Shown one piece after another: positions 36,152 through 48,905 of a DNA stretch of 64,000 bases (positions within the stretch are counted from its first letter, which is position 1; each line of letters starts with the position of its first letter). Made by a program: the position numbers and the translations under genes. The notes beneath the pieces are model-generated. The model had not been told where the DNA came from and made no database searches. It saw only the letters and a program-made list of their open reading frames with translations. Where the stretch lies: positions 29,454,763 to 29,518,762 of the forward strand of contig JAPTYO010000003.1 in assembly GCA_036873135.1 (NCBI GenBank). Direction: 5' to 3'. The stretch is from Clarkia xantiana subsp. parviflora. Taxonomy: Eukaryota; Streptophyta; Magnoliopsida; Myrtales; Onagraceae.

Positions 36152-36975
36152 GAGCACTTCCAATGGTAAAAGACATTTTGAATGACATTTACCGCCACAT
36201 CATCACCATATCATAAAAGAGAGAGAATAAGGAAATTTGGCCAAAGTACTCACAATGGGCAATAACCATTTTGGACACATTAGACAAGACATTTTAGATC
36301 TATGTGGTTTTTATATGATTTAAATAAATAAAATATATTTACTTATAATTTATTTTTTAATTAAATAATTATATTATCATACATACAATCAATGTTTTAT
36401 TCAAGTAATTATCTATGAAATATAAAAAATACATAATTTAAATCATTAATAATATTACAAAATAGAAAATTTCATTGTATTAAATTTTATACTAAATAAT
36501 AAAGTTACATAATTAATTACTCATAGTAGACCTTGAACGGAACTTGCACGAGTATTATGAAATTTTCAAATATGTTCGATGACTAGCTATGCACAATTGC
36601 ATAGGAGTGTCAAATATATTCGATGGCTAGCCATGCATTTTGCAATGCATATTCTACAATGTCTTTGCATGGCTAGCCATGCACAATTGCATGCTACCAA
36701 TGTAAAGACGCCGTCATTCTCTACACGATATATATAAGAGTTAATATTACAAATGTGTCACCATTCCTTTTATTATAATTTTGTAAGTTTTATTATTATT
36801 GTTAAAAATAAATAAATTAGTTAAATAATCTTGGAAACACAAATGTCCTTAGGACAACTTAGAGGAAAGAGAAAAATATGATGGATGGACAATTAGTGGT
36901 GTGGACAAATTTTGTCTTTCCCTCTCACATCCACATAAGCAAATGTCTTGAAAAATTTGCCCATTGAAAATGCTC
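36152..36975. mobile_element. PIF/Harbinger-type MITE, 824 bp
   Basis: The left end GAGCACTTCCAATGG and right end CCATTGAAAATGCTC are inverted repeats. TTA flanks each side (36149-36151, 36976-36978). The inside contains AT-rich DNA and several copies of a GGCTAGCCATGCA motif around 36580-36690. Confidence 0.75.
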
Positions 36976-37199
36976 TTAGGACTCGTTTAGTTCGAAGCAT
37001 TAGCTAATTATCGAAGATATTTTAGTCAACGTCTAGTTAATACATTATTTAGATAAAATTTGTATAAGTATATATTATTCAGTGTACATAATACCATTTT
37101 TACGATGGTCGCTGAGTTCTGTCGCGACTGAAAGAATCCACAAGGTAAAACCGTAAAGTGAATGTATTTTGTTTATTACTTAATAAGTATTAAATTATA

Positions 37200-37329
37200 G
37201 GGTTAGCATGTCTTTTGTTTTGTTCCATGATGTCTAATCACTTTTGGGTTTTGATCCATGATGTGACCAAAACTAGGAAAAAAAAAACATCATGAACCAA
37301 ACATCATGGACCGAAAGATCTGTTAACCC
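37200..37329. mobile_element. Very small Mutator-type foldback MITE, 130 bp
   Basis: It starts GGGTTAGC and ends GTTAACCC, with CCATGATGT and ACATCATGG pairing inside. An exact 9-bp target duplication TAAATTATA lies at 37191-37199 and 37330-37338. Confidence 0.75.
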
Positions 37330-37338
37330 TAAATTATA

Positions 37339-38679
37339 CTATGAATAAGCAATGTTTAGCTAATATATTATTTACTCTATAAATGAATATTAGCTAATAC
37401 CACTAAACATTCACTCCGAACATATTATTAGCTAATGAACAAATTAAAATATCATAATATGTCAAACAAACCAATACTGAAAGTGAAATTTTTATTTTTA
37501 TTTGAAAATGGGTGGTTAAAGAAAAAATCAACAATTTCTTAAAATGGGAAAAAAAAATCATTTTCAATTTGATTTTCTCTCTAAATTTCAGATTTTACAT
37601 TTTGTAATATTTCTCAGTATAAAACATCCTACTGTTGTCACTTCCCCTGGCCACGATGACAAAATAGTGGATCTGTAAAGAGTTCACGTGCACGTTTAGT
37701 TCTGGTCCCCTCTACGGCCCACAGCCACAGGCCACAATCCACACATGCATAAATAGTCCACCATTTGCAGTGATGTATAGCAGAGAATCCCTGTACTTGC
37801 TTTGCTTGGGTGCATAACAGCTAGAGCCCTAGCTAGCTCGAAACTGCTTCTATACACAGTTACACACATACAAAGTATTACAAAACGGTTAGAATCAAGC
37901 TGATAAAGAAGAAATTACTAAACACTAATAAGCTGATGGAAAGAATTACAAAGTGCCACATTCAATACAAATTACCAATACAGCCGAATCGAAGCATATT
38001 GGAAATAATTGATCAGCCCCGCGCTTACAGACAGCCGAGCCCTGTTATTTCTAAGTAGTTACACATAAGAATTGGTAAACAAAAGAAATAGATTGCCTGC
38101 CTGCCTATTCATCTAGATGAATTCTGAACTGTACAGTGCCTTGCTGCAAAACAATGAAGTCTAGTCAGGTGCAATGATGGCTTGCCTTGGCTAGGCTGCA
38201 ACAGCCAACTTGGTGGTTGTGATAGGCTTAAACGCCAATTGTTTCCTCCTCCTCCTTTATAACTACTCAGGGAAAAAGCAGTTTCCGTTTTCATATAAAA
38301 AATGCCAAGAGTAAATGTTGCCTGCACAGCACACAGATAAGAGCCAACATAACGGTGGTTGAGCTTCTTGATTCAGATCTCAGACCCACTTGACGTTGTA
38401 AGAAGATAACAAATTCCATTTAATACGGCGCGGGTCCCCGATACAGCATACATACAAGAAAACATTCTATTTCTATCTAATCCAATTTAAAGATGTTGAG
38501 CTAGTTTCTTAACTTTCTTTCCCTTTTTTGTTATAAGGTCGGTCATTGGCAGTATTGGCTTAATTAGGTTTTAACATCATGACTGGACCAGTAAGTTCAA
38601 AGGATCAATAAATCATTTAAGGATATAAATTTTTTTTGTATTTTAAAAAAAAAAAAAGAAGATACCTGGTGGTTATAAA
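37339..38679. other. Region downstream of ATS1, including its 3' UTR
   Basis: The part nearest the stop codon should be the ATS1 3' UTR. Further away (37620-38400) base composition is less AT-rich and a TATAAATAG-like motif occurs near 37749, which could mark a non-coding or untranslated transcript, but no coding exon or known RNA is recognisable. Confidence 0.45.
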
Positions 38680-41600
38680 TCAATCCCAAGGTTGTGATAA
38701 GGAGATGGCGGGGGTTGATGCTTCCATTCCTTGGCTGCCTTGAATAGCTGATTTCAAAATCTCATACTGCTCACTGACCGACTTATAGAGCGCCTTGGTG
38801 TAAACTTCCTTAGCCTTCACATAGTGAATGAATATATATTCAATAATAATCATGATCAAATCTGAATGAATTTGGAAAACCTAAAATGCGAGAAATCCAG
38901 AGGATATCGAGGAAATTAAAAGAGGTGACCTGGTCAGGATTTTCAAAGGTGGCATTAATTTCATTGAGACTCAGAGATGGTTTAGCTGAAAACCCTGTTC
39001 CACTGAAAGCAATCACTCTTTTTTCTCCGATTTCTTTCTCTACCTGAAAAACAACGTGTTACAATGTTTAAAGGAGACGAATGAATTCACTAGAAATGTG
39101 TGCTATGGTGGAGGATGGACCTGAGCTGGAGGGGGCATGATGTCATAGCAATGCAATGCTAAAGGATATATGTGACCTGGAACTCCGCAATGCTCAACGA
39201 GTCTCCTCATATTGTCAACTGCAGAAGAATCAAACGGAGCCTGTACATGTTTGACATAACATTGAAGTTGTCAAATAACAGTATCATATATGCTAAACCA
39301 GAAGAAGACCAATTACAAATTTTCCTTACTGGATGCCATTCTCCTGTGACAGGATCTGGTCGATCTCTACCACCACTTGGTGCAATCCAAATAAGTTGTG
39401 ATCCACCCCTGCAATTAGAGAAACAAATACGACTAAGATACAACACTTTGCTTTTTATTCTTTTTTTTTTTTTTCCTTTTTTTGCTCATTACAACACTTT
39501 GCTTATTTGAACACAGTTAAAGAAACTCTATTATTGACATACAAAAATTATTTAGTTACTAGAATTGAAAGTTATGCTAATATTGAATTTCACAAAAACA
39601 AACTGTTTGATATTCAAGCTTTTAGGAATTTGTTCAGCATAAACAGAAAAATTATTAGTTGAAACCAAGATATGTAGGAAATTCTTTGACTGAAAAAATA
39701 GTCAACTGATGATACTTATGGACTTCCATTTTTTTTTTAAAGAATGGAAGAGGATTCAAGGGCTTCTAAAATGGCTTCCATGACCAACAAAGTATGTACG
39801 CAGACAAATACCTTAATAGTAAAGCCATTTCCTTCAAACTTCGGGTATTTGATCTTCTTTTCATCTCAGCAAGCTCAGGCACATCATTCATGTGTTTCTT
39901 TGAGTATACACATAAAAGATTCCTGCACAAAGGCAAACTCACCATAAACACTATAATCAATTTCCAAATGGATAGCATGACGAAAGTAAAAAAAAAAATT
40001 GTAGTAAAAAGTAATGAAGCAGAGCACCTTCCCATGCTAAAGGGCTTGCAGAGAGGATCTGTCACAACTCTATCTCCAGCTATGTAAGTCTAAAATGAAT
40101 ATTTGTTCATTAGTCATGAATCTAGTTGCAAAAGAATTTAATCTAATAGATATATCTCTTAGTTCAGTATACCAAATTCTCTGCAATGTACGGATGCATT
40201 GATTCAATTAACAAAGCAATAATAGCTGGATCTGCTTCAGTCTGGTGATTAGATATGAGCACAACATTGTGACCCTGCAATTTAATAGGCAAACACCGGA
40301 TAAAAATAGCAGGCATGAAAAGTGGGCAACCGATTATATAGTAGTTAAATTGCTAGGAAAGGAGTTACTGCAAGGTCTAAAGAGCTAATGAACCAACAAA
40401 CAGTTAATATCTGATATGTACCTGCAGGATCCTCTCCTGTATCTCACTGAAGATAGTGATGTTTCCAACATATGAATTCCTGTGAAGCATAACTTATGAT
40501 ACAGATCAAAGATAAATATGAATCAAGAACAAATCACGTTTAACAAGCTCAAGATCTCTGGGACATTGATTGGGTTCAAGAATAAAGCTTTGTAATCCTC
40601 TCTGTTTTTGGATAAATAAAGTGCTGTTACTGATAACAATAGTAATATTATGCGCCAAGACCCAAGGGATGTGATTATTCGGATCCACACAATATATGAA
40701 GAAAAGCTCAAACATTACTTAAAAATGTAATCTAATGCAAAAAAGATAGATTGAAGTATAGGTGACTCGCAGCCTCTAAAATCAATCACTATCTAAAGCA
40801 TCCATCAGGATTTTCCCACACGTTTACGACAAGGACGCATTAGAATACATACTGGTCCAATCAATAATGAACAGAGATGTGCACAGAGATAAATGCCTAC
40901 TAATAGTAGATATTTAGATTAGGCTTCAGAGTGAAGAATATAAAAGAAAACTCACTTGAAATTTACTAAAGGGCGTATATAATTTTGACCAAACATGTAG
41001 TAGTCAAAAGGCTCCCGCATTGCTTTGTGATATGGAGAGAAAACAAAAGACTCCTAAGAAAGAAAAGATTTACCGCTCAGCATTACTCATAGAATACATA
41101 AGTAAAACCATGAGAATATTTTCTACTTTATCTCAAAAGGAAAGATAATAAGGCCAAAGGTAAAGGATTGGTATAAACCATTATTACCTCCACATCCAGC
41201 AGAATTCGATCAAGACAAACACTCATATTTGATAGAACAATCTCATCTGCCCTAGGATTCCCACTTTCAAAGACCTGCGAAAGGAATGACAGATGAATAA
41301 GCTCATTAAGTTCCAGATCTTTCTCCACTCAAGATGCCAATTCTAAGTATAAAACAAACATATACTAGAAGTACAACCTGATCATATAGTTCTTTCATTA
41401 CAGTGGATGGCAAGAGAATCCCAAAAGAAAACCACAGAAATGAACCTGGACTACAGTTAAGATAATAACCCTTCCATTTTTCTCTTCCAGTACATCTAAA
41501 CTACATACTTCATTTCCTATTTTGGATCACTGATAGTTTTTCTTTCAGTTTATTTAACTGCGCAGGTGGACCTGCTGAACTTGACAACACTAAGCAAAGA

Positions 41601-43167
41601 TGGCATTGAATAGGCATGGGACTCATTTCCCAGTTTAAAAAACAGAAAGATAAAGAACACTAAGTAAAATTGCTTTATCAACCTCTCTAACCGACTATGA
41701 GTAACCATAATAAGGTTCAGTTCTTTTGCCCATTGCCACTCTACTGATGCCAAAACCATCTCTTCTTCCCTATGAATCCAATGCACATTAACATGGTAAA
41801 TATTCCATTGTGCTATCATGAAGTTACAAATCAGATTCTTGATAGTTGCAGATCTTCAACAAACTCGTTGTCTAAGCAACCAGGAAGATTTTCACTACAT
41901 CAGGTCAGTTTATCCTCTTCAATTTAATTATGGTGAGCTTGCTTTGATTGAAAGGTAATGAAAAGCAAGGTTCGCAAGGATCCAAAAGAAATTATACATT
42001 AAAATGAGAAAGAAACTACATCTCAGGAACATACACAAATGACTGCACTAAATAATTAGTCGGGGGAGCGTTTATTACTGCATTTTTGTAATTGTGATAC
42101 AATTCCTTCATCCCCTCTGCAATAGTCAATGGCAATCTTCCTATTTCCACTTCCTTCCTGATCCCAGATAGCAATTCTAACAAGAATATCAAAGATGGAG
42201 TTAATCTTCCATGTGAAATCTGTAGAACTTTCAAGTTCATAGATAGATCATTCAGACATTGCCAATATAAAATAGGCTACTGCTAAAATCTTGCGAGGTA
42301 GTCTAACTGAAAACTAATGCCCATTGACAATAGTTGATCAGCCATATATAATCCAATTACATAAAATGAATTGAACAGTAGAAACATGAAAACTCGAATA
42401 GAATGTACAAAGAAAATCGACACAGTAAACTTAATGCTTTCCAGATAGATAGAATATATTACTGACTACGTGTAATAAACAGTTTTAAGTCTGAAGCTAA
42501 TTATTGACAGCGGTTTTAATCATGTTAGCTAGCAGAGGAACTGAAAACAGTTGCTGAAAATAACGTCGGTGCGTGATAATCAATCAAAGATATACCATCC
42601 AAATACGTAAATAAACTTGATAATGACGAACGCTGAATAGGAATGTGGAATAAATGGAAGCGTAATCAATAAGCAACTCAACGTGCGAGTAAACTGTTCA
42701 ACTTGACATCAGCTATCTATCCTATTCCCATTCCGTTAACACTCCAAGCTACATCGATATGCGTGACTACGTCGATCATGTTCCGTTTCCGGAAACAACT
42801 TCGTGATCAAGCTTCAATTCCCAAAGCAGAGTCAGTCAAACAGCAGATTCAATTCACGGAAACAAAGGTCAAGTCGAGGCGAACCTTCCTCAGACCTAAC
42901 GTCAATGAAAGTGCGCGAGTGCCTGCCTTCCTTGTTCACCTCTTCCTGCTCCGACCGAGTGCCAGAGGCCACGACCTTGTCCTGAACGACCTCATCCATT
43001 CGTCCGGCACGGGAAGAGAAGCAGCGGATGCAGGAGCGGCCAGGAGGAGCGGCGGATCGAGCGGAGATCGAGGACGGAGCTGGGAGGAAGCTACGAGAGA
43101 AGGAAGTGGGCCTGGAGGCGGCGCGGGAGAGGAGGAATGAGTGCGGATAGGTGGATGAGTTCAACAT
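38680..43167 (-). CDS. ATS1: Plastid glycerol-3-phosphate acyltransferase (GPAT/ATS1)
   Basis: Soluble chloroplast stroma enzyme that transfers an acyl group from acyl-ACP to sn-1 of glycerol-3-phosphate, the first step of plastid phosphatidylglycerol and galactolipid synthesis. Twelve exons on the minus strand: 42885-43167, 42079-42176, 41188-41274, 40956-41053, 40422-40479, 40173-40274, 40028-40089, 39812-39922, 39330-39408, 39121-39240, 38930-39043, 38680-38814. All join in frame with GT-AG introns to 448 residues. The first about 90 residues are Ser/Arg-rich, as in a transit peptide. The acyltransferase HX4D motif is NHQTEAD with H218 and D223; [19 protein letters not shown] and [13 protein letters not shown] are conserved substrate-binding blocks. 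It ends SLSQPWD like known homologues. No defect is seen, so I regard it as intact and functional. Confidence 0.97.
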
Positions 43168-43168
43168 A

Positions 43169-43192
43169 GTAGTAGAGAGAGAGAGAGAAAGT
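43169..43192 (-). promoter_or_regulatory. CT-rich leader of ATS1
   Basis: A (GA)n run on the plus strand (CT on the sense strand) lies immediately upstream of the ATS1 start codon. Pyrimidine patches of this type are common in plant 5' leaders. Confidence 0.4.
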
Positions 43193-43250
43193 GAGGGGAA
43201 ATGGGAGATGAGACAGAGAGGGAAGGCACGGGGGTGAAGAGGGAGGAGGA

Positions 43251-43256
43251 TTTATA
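43251..43256 (-). promoter_or_regulatory. TATA box of ATS1
   Basis: TATAAA on the minus strand lies 84 bp upstream of the start codon, giving a leader of about 50 nt. Confidence 0.55.
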
Positions 43257-43585
43257 GAGAAGTGAAGGAATGGAGGAGAGTGGCAGCTGATCGGTGGAGG
43301 GCCATTGGACCGCACGTCTTCGGCTACTTTCTCGGACCCTACTTTCTCATGAATAAGCAATGAAGGAGAGAGATAGAGTGAGTGGCTGCTCTCTTTGGAA
43401 TGGAAGCAACTGAATGAAGAAGGAAGGACGGTGATTTGTGCGGTGGCTGGCTGGCTGGAGCCGGATTTGGTTTTGGCATCTACGACGACCTATACCATAC
43501 ACCCGGTGCATATGAGCCTAATAGAAGTTTAATTATGACAATCATTAAAGGAAAATCTCAAATCTCCCTAAGAAAAAAATATTAA

Positions 43586-43769
43586 TGTTATGAATATATT
43601 ATGTGGATGTTCAATATTATGTGTATATACCATCTTCCTAATTTAGACTTTCCTTGTATTGATTTTACTTCCTCTCCAAGTCTATGTAATCCCTATATAA
43701 GGGCCCCTATGTGTGATAATAAGATCATCCTCAAGTTCCATCTTCTATTACCTCTCTACTTTCGTAACA
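43586..43769 (+). repeat. 5' LTR of the dead-interior copia element
   Basis: 184 bp from TGTTATGAAT to TTCGTAACA; identical to 48450-48633. Confidence 0.93.
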
Positions 43770-44329
43770 CGTTATCAGCACGAAATCGCTAAATTAATTT
43801 TTATATCACCTGGTCGATGCCGAAGACAAACGAGCCCTTCCATATCATTAGTGCATGGCATCCTCTTGAAAATTTTAGTCCTACGTTTCTTGGATAATAA
43901 ACGAAGAGCCCACGTCAGTATATAATGAAGACAGCATATGAATTCAGCTCATCTTCCTATCACGCCGACATACCAACCGATAAGAATGATTATTGATTAA
44001 TATTGATTTTATCATCAATTTTGTTTTCTTTCGCTATATGTTATTTTATATTTGTTAACTATGATTATTCTTAATCCAGCGTATATCTCGGATCTTATTC
44101 GAAGCGTATCTATAAACGACGAAGGAACTGTTCGACACGTACTCGACATGGTCAATACATCGGATTTACGAGACGCGATGGCACATATCACACAATATGT
44201 CAGGTTTTGTGGACTCGACTATACAATACATGATATTACGTCATTAAAGTTTTTTTTTGTGGTATTTATATATTGAATACACATACATGTGAAATGTTAT
44301 TTCATACATAAAGTTATATATATTGATAT

Positions 44330-45890
44330 GGATCCACTCCCTGAAGCGGGTGTGTAGCACATGAGTTATGTTGAAAAACAATAGTGTGGCTTAGCACATG
44401 AGTGCTTGATGCATAAATATATTCACATGTAACTGATGAACAAAATTATAAGCATCACCCGTTAGATATGTTTCACTCCCTGAAGTGAGTGTAGCACAAT
44501 TATAAAGATGATATACTCCGCTTCCTGAAGTGAATGTTGTAGTTTGTGATTATTTTTATGATATCATCTCTACTCCCTGAAGTGAGTGTTACAGATTATG
44601 AATCTAAAGATACAATTTTGTTATAGTTACCATGACTATGTGCATGGTTGAGATGAAATTAATAGTTAGCATCATCATGATATCGATAAAGAACGATGAT
44701 GCATCTCACAAATAAAGAATGCACGAAAAGAATGCAAAGTCCAATTGATTTGGAATAATGATAAATTTGAGAAGCGTGGTGACGCTAGTAGAAAAATAAT
44801 GATATTATGCAGCGCAAAATTTGATCATATGAAGCGCAATGACACTAGGCAATGTGGCCTATGTGAAAAACAATTCGTTGCATATATTATGATTAATTCT
44901 GAGATATTATGATTAAGAAAATTGCATTCTTTATAAATATCGGATCCTGAAGATTCGATATTACGATCATTGAAGATCAAAATTATGAATATTCGTATTT
45001 ACTTTATTTTAAATTCCGTATTTACGTTTATTTTTTTTATATTTCTTACACTACATTTATGTATGCACTTTATCTTTTATAATTATTGCATTAAATTATG
45101 TGTATTGCACTTTATTATGATATGATCCACAAGATCGGGAGCTATTACATATTAATATTCCAGAAGCTCAAGAATTACTACTTTTAGAATCCATAAGATT
45201 CTAGAATGTATGAGAAAAGGATCAAGAGAATCCAATTTATGAAATAAAGATCTTCTTGTATGAGAAAAAATCATGTATATCATGAATTATTATAAATAAT
45301 AGATCCTGAGAGATCATGATTTATAAGTAAAAGATCCTGAAGATCCTAGAAGATCTAGAACTATAAATAAAGGATCCCGAAGATCCTAACGATCTTAAAT
45401 TATGAACGGAGATCCTAAGATACTGAATTATTTCGAATGGATGATCTGAAAAGATGAAAATAGAATCTGAACATCCTAAGATATTTTGAGACATGAAAAA
45501 AAAAAAAAAAACTCCTTAAAGATTTTGAGTTACGAATAGGGATCCTAATATATTTTGAGCTATAAATGATCATGAAGATCATGAAATTGAGCAATTATAC
45601 GAAGTTATTAATTTATTTATTTTTACTTTGTACGCATTATTATTATTTAGGTTATTTATATGCTTTCATATACTTTATTTATTTATTTATTATTATTTCA
45701 AATAATGTGATTATTCTGCAATCATCATTGAGATGGAAAAAAATGTGGATTGTGTTATCAGGATTATGAAAAAAAAATCAGGTAAACCAGAAGTTTACCG
45801 CCAATATTGGCATGATTGATTATATATTCGGTAAACCAGAAGTTTACTGATTCATATAGAGGTAAACCCGAAGTTTTACCCATATAATAT
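44330..45890 (+). repeat. Arrays of short repeats in the element's gag region
   Basis: Three families are visible. CTCCCTGAAGTGAGTG-like units occur four times (about 44336, 44471, 44520, 44573). GATCCTGAAGATC-like units recur many times between 44940 and 45560. GGTAAACCAGAAGTTTACC, itself a hairpin, occurs three times at about 45781, 45830 and 45862 with small changes. They occupy the place of gag and have no open frame. Confidence 0.75.
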
Positions 45891-48240
45891 GATATTTGGC
45901 GTGACCGGTTACAGACCATCCTGGATCACTTACGATGCGCAAGAAATTATTTGGAAGAACCTAAAGATTCTCCATAAATCATTACAATACTTGCTCTCAA
46001 GAAAAATTAATTATGTGATCATCATCAACCGAGTTCGGGATGAAATCCCCTTATTTATGGAAATAATAAAAGGTGAATATGGGCCCGTTCACCTGCCATG
46101 TGGACCGATATATTATTTTGAAAGATGCATCTACAATATGGTCGCATGTGCATTAATTATCACGAATTTGCAATAGCAAAATTTCCAGATTATATAATAA
46201 AGAATGATGATGATATTGAAAGTTGATATTTACTACAAGATTCAGACAATTACATGTCTAGATTTGCAGTTTAGCATGAAAGTTACAAAGATCCTCCAAT
46301 TACATAGTTAATCTGCTACCAATGAGAGCAAATTGAGTACAAATACATGCTATTATGAAAGCAGCAATATAATTGCGCATCAAGCCAATGTTAAATCACA
46401 GTTCTCCCCATTACAACCAATTTTTGGTGAATAGACAAATTTTCTATATATTAATATTATAGTGTGCGATATATGTTTGAATTACTCCACCGCAACGCAC
46501 AAACATGAGTCTGGAATGTTGGGAAAAATATTTGTCTTTAAATCAATTATATGAGAACAATGACTGATATATATATTTAAAACAAGAGTGTTGATTGTCA
46601 TTGTTGAACAACTTTTCCCAACATTAGGGGAAGAAAAGAAGCAGCTGGCAGAAAAATAATTGACTGAAAAAATTGTCATTATCTCATTTAGATCCTCGCA
46701 CAATGAGAATATGAACCTGAAGTTCAAAGAGATAAGAATTTTCAAATACTGCCAATAAATGACTTTATGAGACCCAGAAAGTCATACGTCAAGTAACAGC
46801 TGCAAATGCTCCAATTTTGAAATGTCCTGATTAGACAGGTTATAATGAAAAATAACTCTCGTCTGAAGCGTGCGATATTGGTTCCAAAGAATTTTTTTTT
46901 AATAAAAGAATGGAGCAAGATAGATATGGTCTTATTATGGAGGTGATTTCCCAAAAGAAGTAAAGACATAACTAAATATGAAACCCCATAAGTGATTCAG
47001 GTACCTGAAAGCGATTACAATAAAGAAATCTAAATGAGTTATGTCATTAACGGGAAGTGATGGAACCGTAAAATATAAAGTTGTCGACAACAGTTTTGAA
47101 TATTATTCATGAGTGAAATCATAAAACAAGACGAGGAGTCGAGGATCTTGAGCTCAATATGTTAAACAAGTATTATGATTGGCCAAAGTTTGAAAAGACG
47201 CAAGTATTAACATGAAAAATGCATAAGGTGGAAGCCAGTGGATACAAATTATTTCCCGCATAAATAAATTGTGTCGTAAGATATATACGCACAACCTGTG
47301 GTACAAATGTTATATGCAAAATCCTGGCATTTATTATATGGATCATTTAGTGGAAAAATCACCTTCAAATATATTATTACGTTGGCAGTACATAAAAAGT
47401 TTTGAATGCGTCCCACATATGAATTATTTATAGCCGATAGCAAAATTAAAGTGAAAATCCTAGAAGGATTGAAAATGCTAGCATGAAATTTTTCCAAGAA
47501 TGTTGGATAATAAAGATATTGTACCATTTAAAATAATACATGCAAATTATGTTATATTCTCCACAATGTATAGCTCATTTGAGCTAAGATATATTAGATG
47601 ATATTATGCGAATTAAGAAAACTGATATTTTGATAAGTTGAATTGATCACGCTATAGCCGAAAGGGGCATCGCGTGAGGAGGAGAATTTAAAGATATTGA
47701 AACTCATGAAGAGTTTGTAAATACAATCAATTTATTAATGATGTTAAATTCAGACAAAATATATTGAAAGGACAAAGGTTTGGCTCGGCCTGAAGATCGA
47801 GTACTTAAGAGATTGAAAATAATCTTGTCCTATAAAAAAAAAATGTCTTGAAGCTATTTTGCTAGATAAACACATTTATTGAGTACCTTAATGATTGTAA
47901 GAATTACATGAGTTTAATATCATGATGAATCAAGACCTAAATTAATTTGCTACACAAATGTAAGTTATAACATGGAAGTGCACAATTTTCAAATGTAGCA
48001 TTATATTGTATATATATATGAAGATAATGCAGGTTATATAGCTCGAGTTGAAGATTGTTATATCAAAGGAGACATACAAAACACATTCGCCTCAAGTTAT
48101 TCTTCATTCAACGAATTTGTTCATATGACTATCTAGCGGATCTTTTCAAGAGGCTTTATCGACTGCGACATCAGGAATATTGGCGAACATGATTGGATTG
48201 CGTCGACTTAATGAAATTACGTGATGTCAACATCAGGGGG
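45889..48240 (+). pseudogene. Remnants of copia pol (integrase, RT, RNase H)
   Basis: In one or another frame, with many stops, one can read YGPVHLPCGPIYYF (integrase core start, about 46078-46120), a DWPKF block (about 47175) as found just before reverse transcriptase, GLARPEDRVL (about 47780), and near 48000-48200 scraps of the RNase H end. Most of reverse transcriptase is missing. The order fits copia pol on the plus strand. Nothing here can be translated into a working enzyme. Confidence 0.75.
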
Positions 48241-48449
48241 AGAATCTACACCGCTGGCCGCTGCACTCTTTTTCCCTTAGCCAAGGTTTTATCCCATTGG
48301 GTTTTCCTGGTAAGGTTTTTAACGAGGCAGCTTACAAAAGGGATCCATAATTGTGTACTCTTTTTCCTTTACTAGATTTTTATCCTACAGGGTTTTTTCT
48401 AGTAAGGTTTTAACGAGGCACAATTCCCTTATGAACATCCAAGGGGGAG

Positions 48450-48633
48450 TGTTATGAATATATTATGTGGATGTTCAATATTATGTGTATATACCATCTT
48501 CCTAATTTAGACTTTCCTTGTATTGATTTTACTTCCTCTCCAAGTCTATGTAATCCCTATATAAGGGCCCCTATGTGTGATAATAAGATCATCCTCAAGT
48601 TCCATCTTCTATTACCTCTCTACTTTCGTAACA
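48450..48633 (+). repeat. 3' LTR of the dead-interior copia element
   Basis: 184 bp, identical to the 5' LTR, preceded by the purine tract CCAAGGGGGAG. Confidence 0.93.
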
Positions 48634-48769
48634 ATTAATAGTTTATTAAGTTTGTAATTAATAAATCTAAGAATAATCAAATCTTAAATCGAATTTGTTC
48701 CATTAATCTTCTATATGATTATTATATTTTTAAATGTGTATAAATACTTCATATCATCCAAATTGTAAA

Positions 48770-48905
48770 CAAACCACAACTCGGCAATGCTGGTCTAGTC
48801 GTTAAGATTGTTTACTTTTATGTGGTTTGACTCTGTTTCGGGAAATCACCTATATTACTCTATAATTTAATTAAAATATCAGATTTCGCAGGGGTCATAT
48901 ACTGG
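48770..48905 (+). mobile_element. Possible tRNA-derived SINE
   Basis: TGGTCTAGTCGTTAAG (about 48792) resembles an RNA polymerase III A box and GGTTTGACTCT (about 48833) resembles a B box (GGTTCGANTCC), spaced about 40 bp as in tRNA-derived SINEs. Neither a tail nor target duplication was fixed. Confidence 0.3.

Larger units (their letters stand above)
43586..48633 (+). mobile_element. Copia-derived LTR element with identical LTRs and dead interior
   Basis: LTRs of 184 bp (43586-43769 and 48450-48633) are identical by eye, TG...CA, and flanked by an exact 5-bp duplication ATTAA (43581-43585, 48634-48638). Each contains CTATATAAGGG, a likely promoter. The 5' LTR is followed by CGTTATCAGCACG, a primer-site form different from the usual initiator-Met type; CCAAGGGGGAG precedes the 3' LTR. 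The interior has only scattered copia pol remnants full of stops, plus arrays of short repeats. It moved recently although it cannot encode its own proteins, so it was probably mobilised in trans. Confidence 0.9.

Noticed and set aside
36979..37480. Possible further MITE between GGACTCGTTTAG and AAACAAACCAATA
   Set aside because: The ends are only weakly inverted and no target duplication could be matched.
39207..40087. Plus-strand frames across ATS1 exons and introns
   Set aside because: They cross splice sites and conserved minus-strand exons; they are shadows.
42703..43140. 145-codon plus-strand frame opposite ATS1 exon 1
   Set aside because: It lies antisense to the transit-peptide exon and has no recognisable domain or splice context.
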